Origin: an uncultured Campylobacter sp.
GTDB lineage: Bacteria; Campylobacterota; Campylobacteria; Campylobacterales; Campylobacteraceae
Reading direction: 5' to 3'
DNA length: 10,394 bases
Assembly (NCBI RefSeq): GCF_937997465.1
Contig: NZ_CALKTQ010000121.1
Coordinates: 1 to 10,394, forward strand
Program-made: the position numbers and the translations under genes
Part shown: piece by piece, positions 1 through 5,476 of the stretch
Layout of the letters: the number at the start of each line of letters is the position of its first letter
How positions within the stretch are numbered: the first letter of the stretch is position 1
Notes under the pieces: model-generated
What the model was told of the DNA's origin: nothing
Database searches by the model: none
The model's input: the letters and a program-made list of their open reading frames with translations, nothing else

Positions 1-90
1 CTCAGCGGAAAATCCAAACGGGTATTTGGGTAGTCCAAAGGGGTGTTTTTGGGTCAAAACAGCCAAATCGGTTTTTTGAGGCGAACATTA
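1..90. other. Left edge, no gene seen
   Basis: No convincing coding region, RNA gene or promoter is visible here. The stretch has several G-runs alternating with A/T runs, and may be the intergenic tail of a gene lying to the left. Nothing further can be supported from the sequence alone. Confidence 0.3.
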
Positions 91-205
91 CAAGTGCGTG
101 CCCACGGGCGCGATACACGCTCCCGCACACATACATACGCTCCCGCGATCACGCCACGTACGTGCGCACATACGGGCGCTCGCGTACGTACTCGCGCGGG
201 AGAGT
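91..205. repeat. GC-rich island of short repeats and palindromes
   Basis: A hand count of 91-200 gives 74 G or C in 110 bases, about two-thirds, against strongly AT-rich flanks. GCTCCCGC occurs twice with a 20-bp period (119-126 and 139-146). CTCCCGCG at 140-147 is the reverse complement of CGCGGGAG at 195-202. Between them lie the palindromes CACGTACGTG (155-164) and GTACGTAC (184-191). Much of the run alternates purine and pyrimidine. An open frame crosses it (98-325), but its composition changes abruptly partway and it matches no family I know, so I do not call it a gene. Function unknown; it could be a degenerate mobile-element end, a structured RNA or an alternative-DNA-structure tract. 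Confidence 0.5.
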
Positions 206-605
206 AGTGATTTTAAGGGCGAATTTAATTACTATCTTTTAAGATTTAAAGCTTTTTTAAAAAACTCATGCAAATTCTTAACCTATATTGAGCTTAGAAT
301 TCTTATTTTAAAGTATAAAATTTAAGGTTCAATTAAACTTATCGGATTTTTAGCTACGTCTTCGTCTTACTACCTATAAGAGCTCTTATCAATTTCAACA
401 GTTTATGATATAAGTTTTCCTGTGTAGTTTTTAGTGTTATATCTAAACTCTACTTCACTGCGCTCGTAGCTGCGTCTTGAAAAGCTATAAGCGTAGCGAA
501 GTGGAGCAGAGCGCGTTCCTTTAGATTAAGCAAAAAATTCTCTTTCTTAATGCCTTTAAGCATTTTAAAATACTTTTTAAAATATGAGGATTGGCCCGTA
601 TTTAT
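206..605. other. Intergenic region without a supported gene
   Basis: About 400 AT-rich bases with no credible ORF. It holds a perfect 14-bp palindrome, ATAAGAGCTCTTAT at 376-389, and the long imperfect inverted repeat at 441-526 listed separately. No tRNA or rRNA segment is recognisable. Confidence 0.4.
441..526. repeat. Long imperfect stem-loop / inverted repeat
   Basis: ATCTAAA (441-447) pairs perfectly with TTTAGAT (520-526). Inside this, 450-471 pairs with 483-504 over 22 positions with five deviations. Three of those five would be G-U wobbles if transcribed on the plus strand and two would be mismatches. The loop is 472-482. The inner arms are notably GC-richer than the surroundings. 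It could be a dispersed intergenic repeat, a structured small RNA or a bidirectional terminator of a gene to the left, but no T-run follows directly. Its role is not known. Confidence 0.45.
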
Positions 606-623
606 TTGGTATAAATATTGCTT
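606..623 (+). promoter_or_regulatory. Sigma-54 promoter of Cj0814-like gene A
   Basis: TTGGTATAAATATTGCTT contains GG at 608-609 and GC at 620-621 separated by exactly 10 bases, the invariant spacing of RpoN promoters. The Campylobacter TTGCTT form of the -12 box is present. The start of transcription would fall near 633, giving a leader of only about 23 nt. In Campylobacter, sigma-54 with the FlgRS system drives rod and hook genes, so this ties gene A to the flagellar cascade. Confidence 0.75.
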
Positions 624-654
624 GCTCCTTATTATAATCCAATAAGGAGCAAGC
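620..654 (+). promoter_or_regulatory. 14-bp perfect inverted repeat linking the -12 box to the Shine-Dalgarno
   Basis: GCTTGCTCCTTATT (620-633) is the exact reverse complement of AATAAGGAGCAAGC (641-654), with a 7-base loop. The right arm contains the AAGGAG ribosome site (644-649), six bases before the ATG at 656. The left arm begins at the sigma-54 GC and ends at about the predicted start of transcription, so a sigma-54 transcript would lack it. RNA reading through from upstream would contain both arms and could mask the ribosome site. A DNA-binding operator is the alternative. Gene B has the same arrangement with a different sequence. Confidence 0.7.
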
Positions 655-655
655 G

Positions 656-1783
656 ATGAACGAAATCTCTTTACAAAAACAATATGATTCCGTAATATCT
701 ACCTCAAAAGAGTTAAAGGCTAAAAAAGAGGCTGGAGGAACGGCCTTTGGAGCTCAAATTTTAGCCCAAAGCTATGATCTAGAGCTAATGGCTCAGGCCA
801 GCATGGTATCGCAAGCTACCGCTAGAGTAACGAGTGCCGGAACAAGCGGGTTTAACGACAGCAATATATTAAATTCTAATCTGCAATCAAACATAAATCA
901 AGTTAAGTATTCGCCCAATACATACGGATATAGCATCGATAGTCAAGGTTTTATGGGTGCGGACTTTAACAAAGCCGCCGGACTTCCGGAGGATTTTAAA
1001 ATACATAAAAGCACTCTCGATGAAATTTACGATTTTAACGAAAGAAGCTATATTCACAAGCCGACATATACCGCTAAAACTTTTGAAAATATCGATATGG
1101 CCGATACCATAAAACAATACTACAAGGTATTTCAAAGCGTAGTGGGTTCAAACAACAAGCAAACATATACGAGCGAAGATCTAAATAGACTGCCTAAAGG
1201 CTTTAGTATCAGCGGTAACGACGCCGCTGAAAATGGAAACTATTTGCCGGATGTAAGCAGCTACAAAGTTACGAACGTCTACAAAACGGGTGACCAATTT
1301 GACGAAGCAAAAGCTTTGGAGCGCGAACTAAGCATGCTCACTCCGCCTCGCTACACTTATAGGCTAAATCTTAGCTCTAGCGAAATCGGACGCGATAACG
1401 GAGGCGGACTTAAATTTAACCCCGATATGTCTATGTATAAAACAGATGGCGGCTACAGCAAAGAAGGCGTATTTGTAGGATTTTTAAAGAATTTTAAACC
1501 AAAAGCTAGCGATAGCGGCGAAACCGAGCTTACCGATCAGATAAAAACCTACTCAATACTCAATATAGAACAAGGGAAAAAGGATATAGACTTCATAAAA
1601 AGAGTAAATGGCGGAAACGATATGGCCAGGGACAAAATTATGCAAGAAGAAATGACAATAGCCGAACTCTTAAGATATAGACCGGGTAAGACAAACCAAA
1701 TTTTAAACGATAAAGACAGAGAGGAATATGTTAAGACCATAAAAGAGAGAGTAAACGCTCTAACATCTATGACCTCCCTTTAA
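656..1783 (+). CDS. Cj0814-like flagellum-dependent secreted protein (copy A)
   Basis: A 375-residue protein resembling the Campylobacter Cj0814 family, whose members are described as secreted through the flagellar type III apparatus; molecular function is unknown to me. It has no obvious signal peptide or membrane segment. The first 85 or so residues are polar and rich in Ser, Asn and Gln, as expected for a flagellar export substrate. The recognisable core begins near GYSIDSQG (G91) and DFNKAAGLP (103-111), and continues with FENIDMADTIKQYYK, LPKGFSI, KFNPD (from K253), GGYSKEGVF and SDSGETELTDQ (285-295). Copy B shares all of these blocks, but the C-terminal 80 residues differ. The ATG at 656 is set by AAGGAG at 644-649. 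It has its own sigma-54 promoter and faces the hicAB pair, with 44 bases between the two stop codons. The family call rests on remembered motifs, so it is moderately secure. Confidence 0.72.
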   Translation: MNEISLQKQYDSVISTSKELKAKKEAGGTAFGAQILAQSYDLELMAQASMVSQATARVTSAGTSGFNDSNILNSNLQSNINQVKYSPNTYGYSIDSQGFMGADFNKAAGLPEDFKIHKSTLDEIYDFNERSYIHKPTYTAKTFENIDMADTIKQYYKVFQSVVGSNNKQTYTSEDLNRLPKGFSISGNDAAENGNYLPDVSSYKVTNVYKTGDQFDEAKALERELSMLTPPRYTYRLNLSSSEIGRDNGGGLKFNPDMSMYKTDGGYSKEGVFVGFLKNFKPKASDSGETELTDQIKTYSILNIEQGKKDIDFIKRVNGGNDMARDKIMQEEMTIAELLRYRPGKTNQILNDKDREEYVKTIKERVNALTSMTSL

Positions 1784-1827
1784 GATAACTACAAAGGTCG
1801 TCTATATGGCGGCCTGCTCCGTACTCT

Positions 1828-2184
1828 TTATTGCACTGCTAGCGCTTTTTTAGCTAGCTCGCTAAGCCATGCCGAGCGGTTATTTGTAACCGCATCTATT
1901 GCATTTAGAACGCCTTTAGGTATAGTTAAATTTATACGAACTTTGACGTTTTCGTCGATAGGCTCATAGATACTTTCGCCTTTTTCAAGAGCCCCTTCGA
2001 CATAGCAAGCAAAGGCTTCTTTTAGATCCGCTATCGCTTCAGCTTCAGTAGCTCCCCAGCCGGCCATTAGATTACTTTTAGTTAGCCCCATATCTGCATA
2101 CTGAGCAAAATAATCTCCGTCGTCTAGTCTTTTGATTGTGATTGTATACGGTAAGTTTAAATAATAGTTCAAGTCTTTTTTCAT
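1828..2184 (-). CDS. hicB: HicB antitoxin
   Basis: HicB neutralises the HicA RNase and normally represses its own operon. Numbering from an upstream ATG at 2187, the N-terminal half (about 14-60) has the degenerate RNase H-like fold signature of the family: YTITIKRLDDGDYFAQ, then GWGATEAEAIADLKEAF. The C-terminal part (about 81-119) is a ribbon-helix-helix DNA-binding domain: VRINLTIPKGVLNAIDAV then NRSAWLSELAKKAL. Two ATGs lie in tandem at 2187 and 2184. GGGAG sits only 2 bases from the first but 5 from the second, so I prefer 2184, giving 118 residues and a 1-base TGATG overlap with the hicA stop. This coupling favours co-translation. Length and domain order are normal for HicB. Confidence 0.9.
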   Translation of the reverse strand: MKKDLNYYLNLPYTITIKRLDDGDYFAQYADMGLTKSNLMAGWGATEAEAIADLKEAFACYVEGALEKGESIYEPIDENVKVRINLTIPKGVLNAIDAVTNNRSAWLSELAKKALAVQ

Positions 2185-2408
2185 CATGACTCCCTTATCT
2201 TTGCTAAGATTTGTAAAACATAGATCTCTTTAATCGGCTTATGGTACGGTACAACTATCGTGTCGCCGCCTTTTTTAAATTTATGGTGCGAGCCTTTAAC
2301 GTGATCTAATTCATATCCGTGATTTAGTAGCAGGCGCTTAACGTCGTCAAAGCTTGCGTTTTTCGGATTATTTTCAAGTTTTTTGATTAATTTATCAAGA
2401 CTCGACAC
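2184..2408 (-). CDS. hicA: HicA mRNA interferase toxin
   Basis: HicA is a small double-stranded-RNA-binding-fold RNase that cleaves mRNA and arrests growth until HicB binds it. The 74-residue protein shows the family signature: DDVKRLLLNHGYELDHVKGSHHKF with the GSH motif at 39-41, where H41 is the expected catalytic histidine, then VVPYHKPIKEIYVLQILAKI at the C-terminus. All key positions are present, so it is probably active. It starts at a GTG (2408-2406) preceded by AGGGG. It is the first gene of the minus-strand hicA-hicB operon, the usual order for this family. The promoter region carries a tandem repeat that may be the HicB operator. Confidence 0.9.
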   Translation of the reverse strand: MSSLDKLIKKLENNPKNASFDDVKRLLLNHGYELDHVKGSHHKFKKGGDTIVVPYHKPIKEIYVLQILAKIRES

Positions 2409-2426
2409 GCCGCCCCTTTTTATGTT

Positions 2427-2450
2427 TTATACTTACTATTATACATACTA
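2427..2450 (-). promoter_or_regulatory. hicAB promoter with tandem operator-like repeat
   Basis: Read on the plus strand, TTATACTTACTA (2427-2438) is followed at once by TTATACATACTA (2439-2450): a 12-bp direct repeat with one mismatch. On the minus strand it includes TATAAT (2443-2438) preceded by TG, a good extended -10 box for hicA. A repeat overlapping the promoter of a toxin-antitoxin operon is the expected place for the ribbon-helix-helix domain of HicB to bind. The operator role is inferred. Confidence 0.5.
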
Positions 2451-2499
2451 TTTTTTTATATGATGCTTAATAGCCATATAGTAAACTTGTTATCAATCC

Positions 2500-2526
2500 T
2501 AAATATTTTTAAATTTTATCCGATAT
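2500..2526 (+). promoter_or_regulatory. Sigma-28 (FliA) promoter of the EF-hand protein gene
   Basis: TAAA at 2500-2503 and CGATAT at 2521-2526 are separated by 17 bases, the spacing of the FliA consensus. The -10 part TTTTATCCGATATA (2514-2527) is identical to that upstream of the gene array at 6599-6612. This predicts late-class flagellar expression. Confidence 0.72.
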
Positions 2527-2554
2527 ACAAGCAAGGCTTTTAAAAGGATTTTAA

Positions 2555-4525
2555 ATGGATGTTCTGCTAAGAAACGGCTATGACGTAAATTTATCATTAT
2601 TGAGACAAGGCCAAATGCAAGCTTCCGCATCTAGACTCGCTGGACAAGAGCTAGTCAAGGTTGGTGACGAGAGTATGACTTCGGCGGAATATCTAAACAG
2701 GCAAGCGCAAATCGAGTATAGAGCAAAAGACTTTTTAAGGGCTCAGTCAAGCGGCATTATCTCAAAGCTACGCGTAAATAACGTTATGGATATTAGCGAT
2801 AGCAACGCTTTAAACAAGGGCGAATTTAATATTAACAATCTGCTTGGTAGAAACAGCGGCTTAGATTATCATTACAGCTCGTCTCCTACTTTGACGGGAG
2901 ACTTTGCCAGATACGATTTTACGTATCTTGGCGCAAGGTACTCGGTCAATCAAGAACAAAGAATAGATAGCGTAGTAAACGATCATAATGTGTTAAAAGA
3001 GATAAAGCAAAAATACGGGGTTGATACCTCAAATGCCTATCTCAACGGCTCTCTTAGGGGCGAGAGATACTTTCAGGGTATAAATGCGGATCCTCACTCG
3101 ATCAACATGTCTTTTATAGATCAAAGCGGATATCTTGAGAATACCAAATCATCAAATTTAAACTCTTACGCATCTTCAAGTACCCTGCATACTAAATACG
3201 GCGACGTAGAGGTATTTTTAGATCTATACGGCGATAACGACAAGCTAGGTATCGGCAAATTTAGCTCAAATGCAATACTTTTTAACTTTGACAGCAACGG
3301 CGACGGAATTTTAAATAGCTCCGATAAGCTATTCTCAAAGCTCAAGGTTAGAGGATACGATAAGGACGGCAATGAAAAGATAGCAAATTTAAGCGACGTA
3401 GTATCGGATATCGATTTGACTAAATTTATAAATTCGGATGTCGTTAACTGGAATCAAAAAAGAAGAGATATCATCAACTCCGAATCTCTTGCCAATAACG
3501 ATATGAGAAATTTCGTAGATACTACAAATATAGATCATAGGATATCTTACTACTCTTCAAACCCCTACACCGTATTTGCACCAGAAAGCAGATACAAAAA
3601 GGCGGAAGCCGATAGTATTAAGAACTTTTTTGATGCATACGCGGATAAAGACGGCTGGGTAGACCTAAGAAACAATAACGTATTTAATAAAAATAGCCTA
3701 TTTAACAATTTTGCTTACGCTAAGGCTGGGTTTGACGGAAAGCTAAAGCTCAATGAATTTAATCCGATCATATCAAGCAAAAAGACGAGCGACGACTTCT
3801 CGTATGAAAACTATCAAAGAGATAGTTTTATGAAATTTTATAGAGATTATGAAAAAGAATCCACCGCCCACGCAAAAGACGTAGAGTGGCTATCAAAAAA
3901 TCTAAAAGAGTATAACGTAGAAAATGCGGACGAATATATAAGTAGGCTAAACGGTAGCAAGTCGTCATACATGATCGCCATGGAAAACGAATTCCAAAAG
4001 GCTACAAGGCTAGAATTTAGCCCAGAAAACTTAGAGAAAGTAAAAAGAGCCTTTGAGGCTAATCCGAATAAAGCGGCCTTAATGATGAGCGACAGCGATA
4101 GCGTAATAGCTATGAAGCTAAACGATAACGGATCTATAACCTTAAAATTTGATAGCGGTAGAGAAATAGAAGTAGCGGAGCTGTATTCTGATACGGGCAA
4201 GCTTTTAGGAGATAAAACCAGAAGGGCAAGCCTAAATTTAGAAACTAAAGCCATGAGCGACATCGAGCTTGGCTCTATAAGCTTTAATAATATAGGCATA
4301 CTAGATACCAACGGCAAATATAAGACGCTCCAGGAAATAGGAGCTAGTGCTATAAAATCCTTTTCTACTAAGCATGGAAAACAGTTTTTGATATACCTGG
4401 GGGATAATAAAACCCTAACGGCAAAAGATCTATACAATATTTCGTTTTTAAATAACAAGCTTGGCAAGGACACCAATGTGGTCGATAAGGATAGATTCTA
4501 TAAGAAGATAGATGTAAGGGTTTAG
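2555..4525 (+). CDS. Large predicted secreted protein with EF-hand-like calcium loops
   Basis: A 656-residue hydrophilic protein with no signal peptide or membrane helix. I do not recognise the family with certainty. The first 75 residues are rich in Gln, Ser and Ala (MDVLLRNGYDVNLSLLRQGQ). The clearest motif is a canonical EF-hand loop, DSNGDGILNSSD at 246-257, with Asp or Asn at the calcium-coordinating positions 1, 3, 5, 9 and 12. Weaker Asp-rich turns follow: DKDGNE (269-274), DKDGWVDLRNN (from 364) and FDGKLKLNEF (around D394). The C-terminal third is a mix of charged helices and predicted strands with several Gly-Asp turns. The ATG follows AAAAGGA at 2542-2548. A sigma-28 promoter and its position between two Cj0814-like genes suggest a calcium-binding protein exported by the flagellum; the export is inferred. 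Confidence 0.65.
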   Translation: MDVLLRNGYDVNLSLLRQGQMQASASRLAGQELVKVGDESMTSAEYLNRQAQIEYRAKDFLRAQSSGIISKLRVNNVMDISDSNALNKGEFNINNLLGRNSGLDYHYSSSPTLTGDFARYDFTYLGARYSVNQEQRIDSVVNDHNVLKEIKQKYGVDTSNAYLNGSLRGERYFQGINADPHSINMSFIDQSGYLENTKSSNLNSYASSSTLHTKYGDVEVFLDLYGDNDKLGIGKFSSNAILFNFDSNGDGILNSSDKLFSKLKVRGYDKDGNEKIANLSDVVSDIDLTKFINSDVVNWNQKRRDIINSESLANNDMRNFVDTTNIDHRISYYSSNPYTVFAPESRYKKAEADSIKNFFDAYADKDGWVDLRNNNVFNKNSLFNNFAYAKAGFDGKLKLNEFNPIISSKKTSDDFSYENYQRDSFMKFYRDYEKESTAHAKDVEWLSKNLKEYNVENADEYISRLNGSKSSYMIAMENEFQKATRLEFSPENLEKVKRAFEANPNKAALMMSDSDSVIAMKLNDNGSITLKFDSGREIEVAELYSDTGKLLGDKTRRASLNLETKAMSDIELGSISFNNIGILDTNGKYKTLQEIGASAIKSFSTKHGKQFLIYLGDNKTLTAKDLYNISFLNNKLGKDTNVVDKDRFYKKIDVRV

Positions 4526-4527
4526 GA

Positions 4528-4626
4528 ATGGGCAAGATGGCCAGTCTATTTGTTTATATGTTTGGCTATCAAATTTCTAAGCACTTGATTTTTGCTGACG
4601 CCTTTTTATTTGGCCTCTTTGGTTAA
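4528..4626 (+). CDS. Possible 32-residue hydrophobic small ORF
   Basis: The ORF opens with ATG two bases after the stop of the EF-hand gene and ends with TAA. AAGGG lies 7 bases upstream, inside the end of the preceding gene, so coupled translation is possible. The peptide begins MGKMASLFVYMFGYQISK and is mostly hydrophobic and aromatic, with two Lys near the N-terminus. It could be a small membrane peptide, or a chance ORF or remnant of a longer gene. I know of no homologue. Confidence 0.22.
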   Translation: MGKMASLFVYMFGYQISKHLIFADAFLFGLFG

Positions 4627-4655
4627 AAAGTCCATCATATTATCCGATAGATACG

Positions 4656-4683
4656 CCGCCACCTGACGAGTAGGCGGATTTTC
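4656..4683 (+). terminator. Weak terminator-like hairpin after the EF-hand gene
   Basis: CCGCC (4656-4660) pairs with GGCGG (4673-4677). CT/AG pairing inside the loop can extend the stem past a two-base internal mismatch. Only ATTTTCC follows, so the U-tract is short. It is the best candidate for ending the transcript of the EF-hand gene, but it is not strong. Confidence 0.3.
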
Positions 4684-4774
4684 CGAGAAAACATATGAAA
4701 GATATTAAGCTGAGTCTAAACACACAAAAGGTATAAGTATAAATTTAGAGATCGATCATCAGAGAAAACGTCAG

Positions 4775-4798
4775 CCGTTAAAAACGGTGCGATATAAT
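4775..4798 (+). promoter_or_regulatory. Promoter and operator-like dyad of the ParE-type module
   Basis: TATAAT at 4793-4798 is a perfect -10 box; no -35 box is evident, which is normal for Campylobacter sigma-70 promoters. Just upstream, CCGTT (4775-4779) and AACGG (4783-4787) form a perfect dyad with a 3-base centre, well placed for autorepression by the antitoxin or toxin-antitoxin complex. Because the -10 overlaps an upstream in-frame GTG at 4787, that GTG cannot be the start on this transcript. Confidence 0.5.
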
Positions 4799-4822
4799 GA
4801 CGATAAACACAAGGAGCAAGAA

Positions 4823-5062
4823 ATGATAACTTCAATAAATATCCAAACCGCAAATCATAGCATTATAGAAGCTATTAGGGCTATTATTGCGCTAGATCCT
4901 GAAACAACCATTACTTACGACAATGAAGATTATCTAAGTCAAGCCGATCAGCAAGATTTAAAGAAGCTAGTAGAGGCCGATAAACGCGGCGAACTAAAGT
5001 ATCAAGCTCTTGATGAATTTAAAACCGAGATGAGATCCTACCTAAAAAATAAAGGTGCTTAG
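4823..5062 (+). CDS. Probable antitoxin of a ParE/RelE-type module
   Basis: A 79-residue acidic protein directly upstream of a ParE/RelE-type toxin, hence the probable antitoxin that binds and blocks it. The N-terminal part (MITSINIQTANHSIIEAIRAI) resembles the short strand-then-helix start of dimerising antitoxins. The C-terminal part (from about 38) is charged and helical (QADQQDLKKLVEADKRGEL, then LDEFKTEMRSYLKNKG), suited to wrapping the toxin. No family signature such as a clear ribbon-helix-helix is certain, so the subfamily is left open. The ATG at 4823 is chosen because AAGGAG at 4811-4816 lies 6 bases upstream. Its stop is one base from the preferred toxin start, so the pair is translationally coupled. 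Confidence 0.68.
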   Translation: MITSINIQTANHSIIEAIRAIIALDPETTITYDNEDYLSQADQQDLKKLVEADKRGELKYQALDEFKTEMRSYLKNKGA

Positions 5063-5063
5063 A

Positions 5064-5348
5064 GTGGAAATTATCTTAAGCGAACAATTCAAGGAAGAAA
5101 TTAAAAGTATTTTAGATTTTTATACAGATAGAAGCAAGAGCAATAAAGTAGCAAATGATTTTCTTGAGGGCTTATTTGAAAAAATCGAAAGCTTATCTAC
5201 TTTTTCTTACCGATTTAGAAAAAATCAATACTTTCACAAAGACAATATAAGGGATCTAATTTTTAAAAGATACGTTATTCCTTTTATAATCGAAGACAAC
5301 ACCATAAAGATCCTATCAATCTACAAGCATAATCTACCAAAATTTTAA
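5064..5348 (+). CDS. ParE/RelE-superfamily toxin
   Basis: A 94-residue basic protein with the ParE/RelE toxin layout: an N-terminal strand (VEIILSEQFKEEI), two long helices (SILDFYTDRSKSNKVANDFLEGLFEKIESLSTF), then FRKNQYFHKDNIRDLIFKRY and the closing strands VIPFIIEDNTIKILSIYKHN. ParE-type members poison DNA gyrase and RelE-type members cut mRNA in the ribosome; the sequence alone does not decide which. GTG at 5064 is preferred because AAAGG at 5051-5055 lies 8 bases before it. GTG at 5055 would add three residues and overlap the antitoxin gene by 8 bases. It is the second gene of a two-gene module on the plus strand. All core segments are present, so it looks intact. Confidence 0.82.
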   Translation: MEIILSEQFKEEIKSILDFYTDRSKSNKVANDFLEGLFEKIESLSTFSYRFRKNQYFHKDNIRDLIFKRYVIPFIIEDNTIKILSIYKHNLPKF

Positions 5349-5366
5349 GGTCTAAAATTTAGACCT
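5348..5366. repeat. 19-base palindrome after the toxin gene
   Basis: AGGTCTAAA and TTTAGACCT form 9-bp perfect arms around one central A, overlapping the last base of the toxin stop codon. No T-run follows on the plus strand. It could be a weak terminator, an RNA-stabilising hairpin or a protein-binding site. Confidence 0.35.
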
Positions 5367-5422
5367 GGCTTGCGTAGTATAATCTTTTTCTCAAAGACCC
5401 TTACGCAAATGTCACGAATTTT

Positions 5423-5440
5423 AGGGAATAAATTTTGCTT
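5423..5440 (+). promoter_or_regulatory. Sigma-54 promoter of Cj0814-like gene B
   Basis: AGGGAATAAATTTTGCTT has GG at 5425-5426 and GC at 5437-5438, exactly 10 bases apart, with the same TTGCTT -12 box as gene A. Transcription would begin near 5450, leaving a leader of about 27 nt. Confidence 0.75.
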
Positions 5441-5475
5441 ATCCTTCTTTAAATTTCTTTTTAATAAGGATAAGC
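5437..5475 (+). promoter_or_regulatory. 10-bp perfect inverted repeat linking the -12 box to the Shine-Dalgarno
   Basis: GCTTATCCTT (5437-5446) is the exact reverse complement of AAGGATAAGC (5466-5475), with a 19-base loop. The right arm holds the AAGGA ribosome site, six bases before the GTG start at 5477. The left arm starts at the sigma-54 GC and lies wholly upstream of the predicted transcription start. Compared with gene A, both arms carry matching substitutions and a matching one-base deletion, which suggests that the pairing itself is conserved. Confidence 0.68.
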
Positions 5476-5476
5476 C

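Noticed and set aside
98..325. Open frame of 75 codons across the GC-rich island
   Set aside because: The first half is dictated by the GC-rich repeats (Ala, His and Arg codons) and the second half by AT-rich DNA. There is no good ribosome site and no recognisable family.
2541..2550. CTTTTAAAAG palindrome over the ribosome site of the EF-hand gene as a third translation gate
   Set aside because: It is short, all but two bases are A or T, and it lies downstream of the sigma-28 start site, so it does not share the arrangement seen at the two sigma-54 genes.
3847..4476. 209-codon open frame on the minus strand
   Set aside because: It lies wholly inside the EF-hand protein gene, reads as Ser/Leu-rich antisense of Glu- and Asp-rich codons, and lacks a promoter or ribosome site.
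4787..4822. GTG start adding 12 residues to the ParE-module antitoxin
   Set aside because: The TATAAT -10 box lies inside this extension, so the mRNA would begin after the GTG. The ATG at 4823 has a proper AAGGAG.
5348..5366. Palindrome as an intrinsic terminator of the toxin gene
   Set aside because: The single-base loop is too tight for the full stem and GGCTTGCG, not a T-run, follows. It is kept only as a palindrome.
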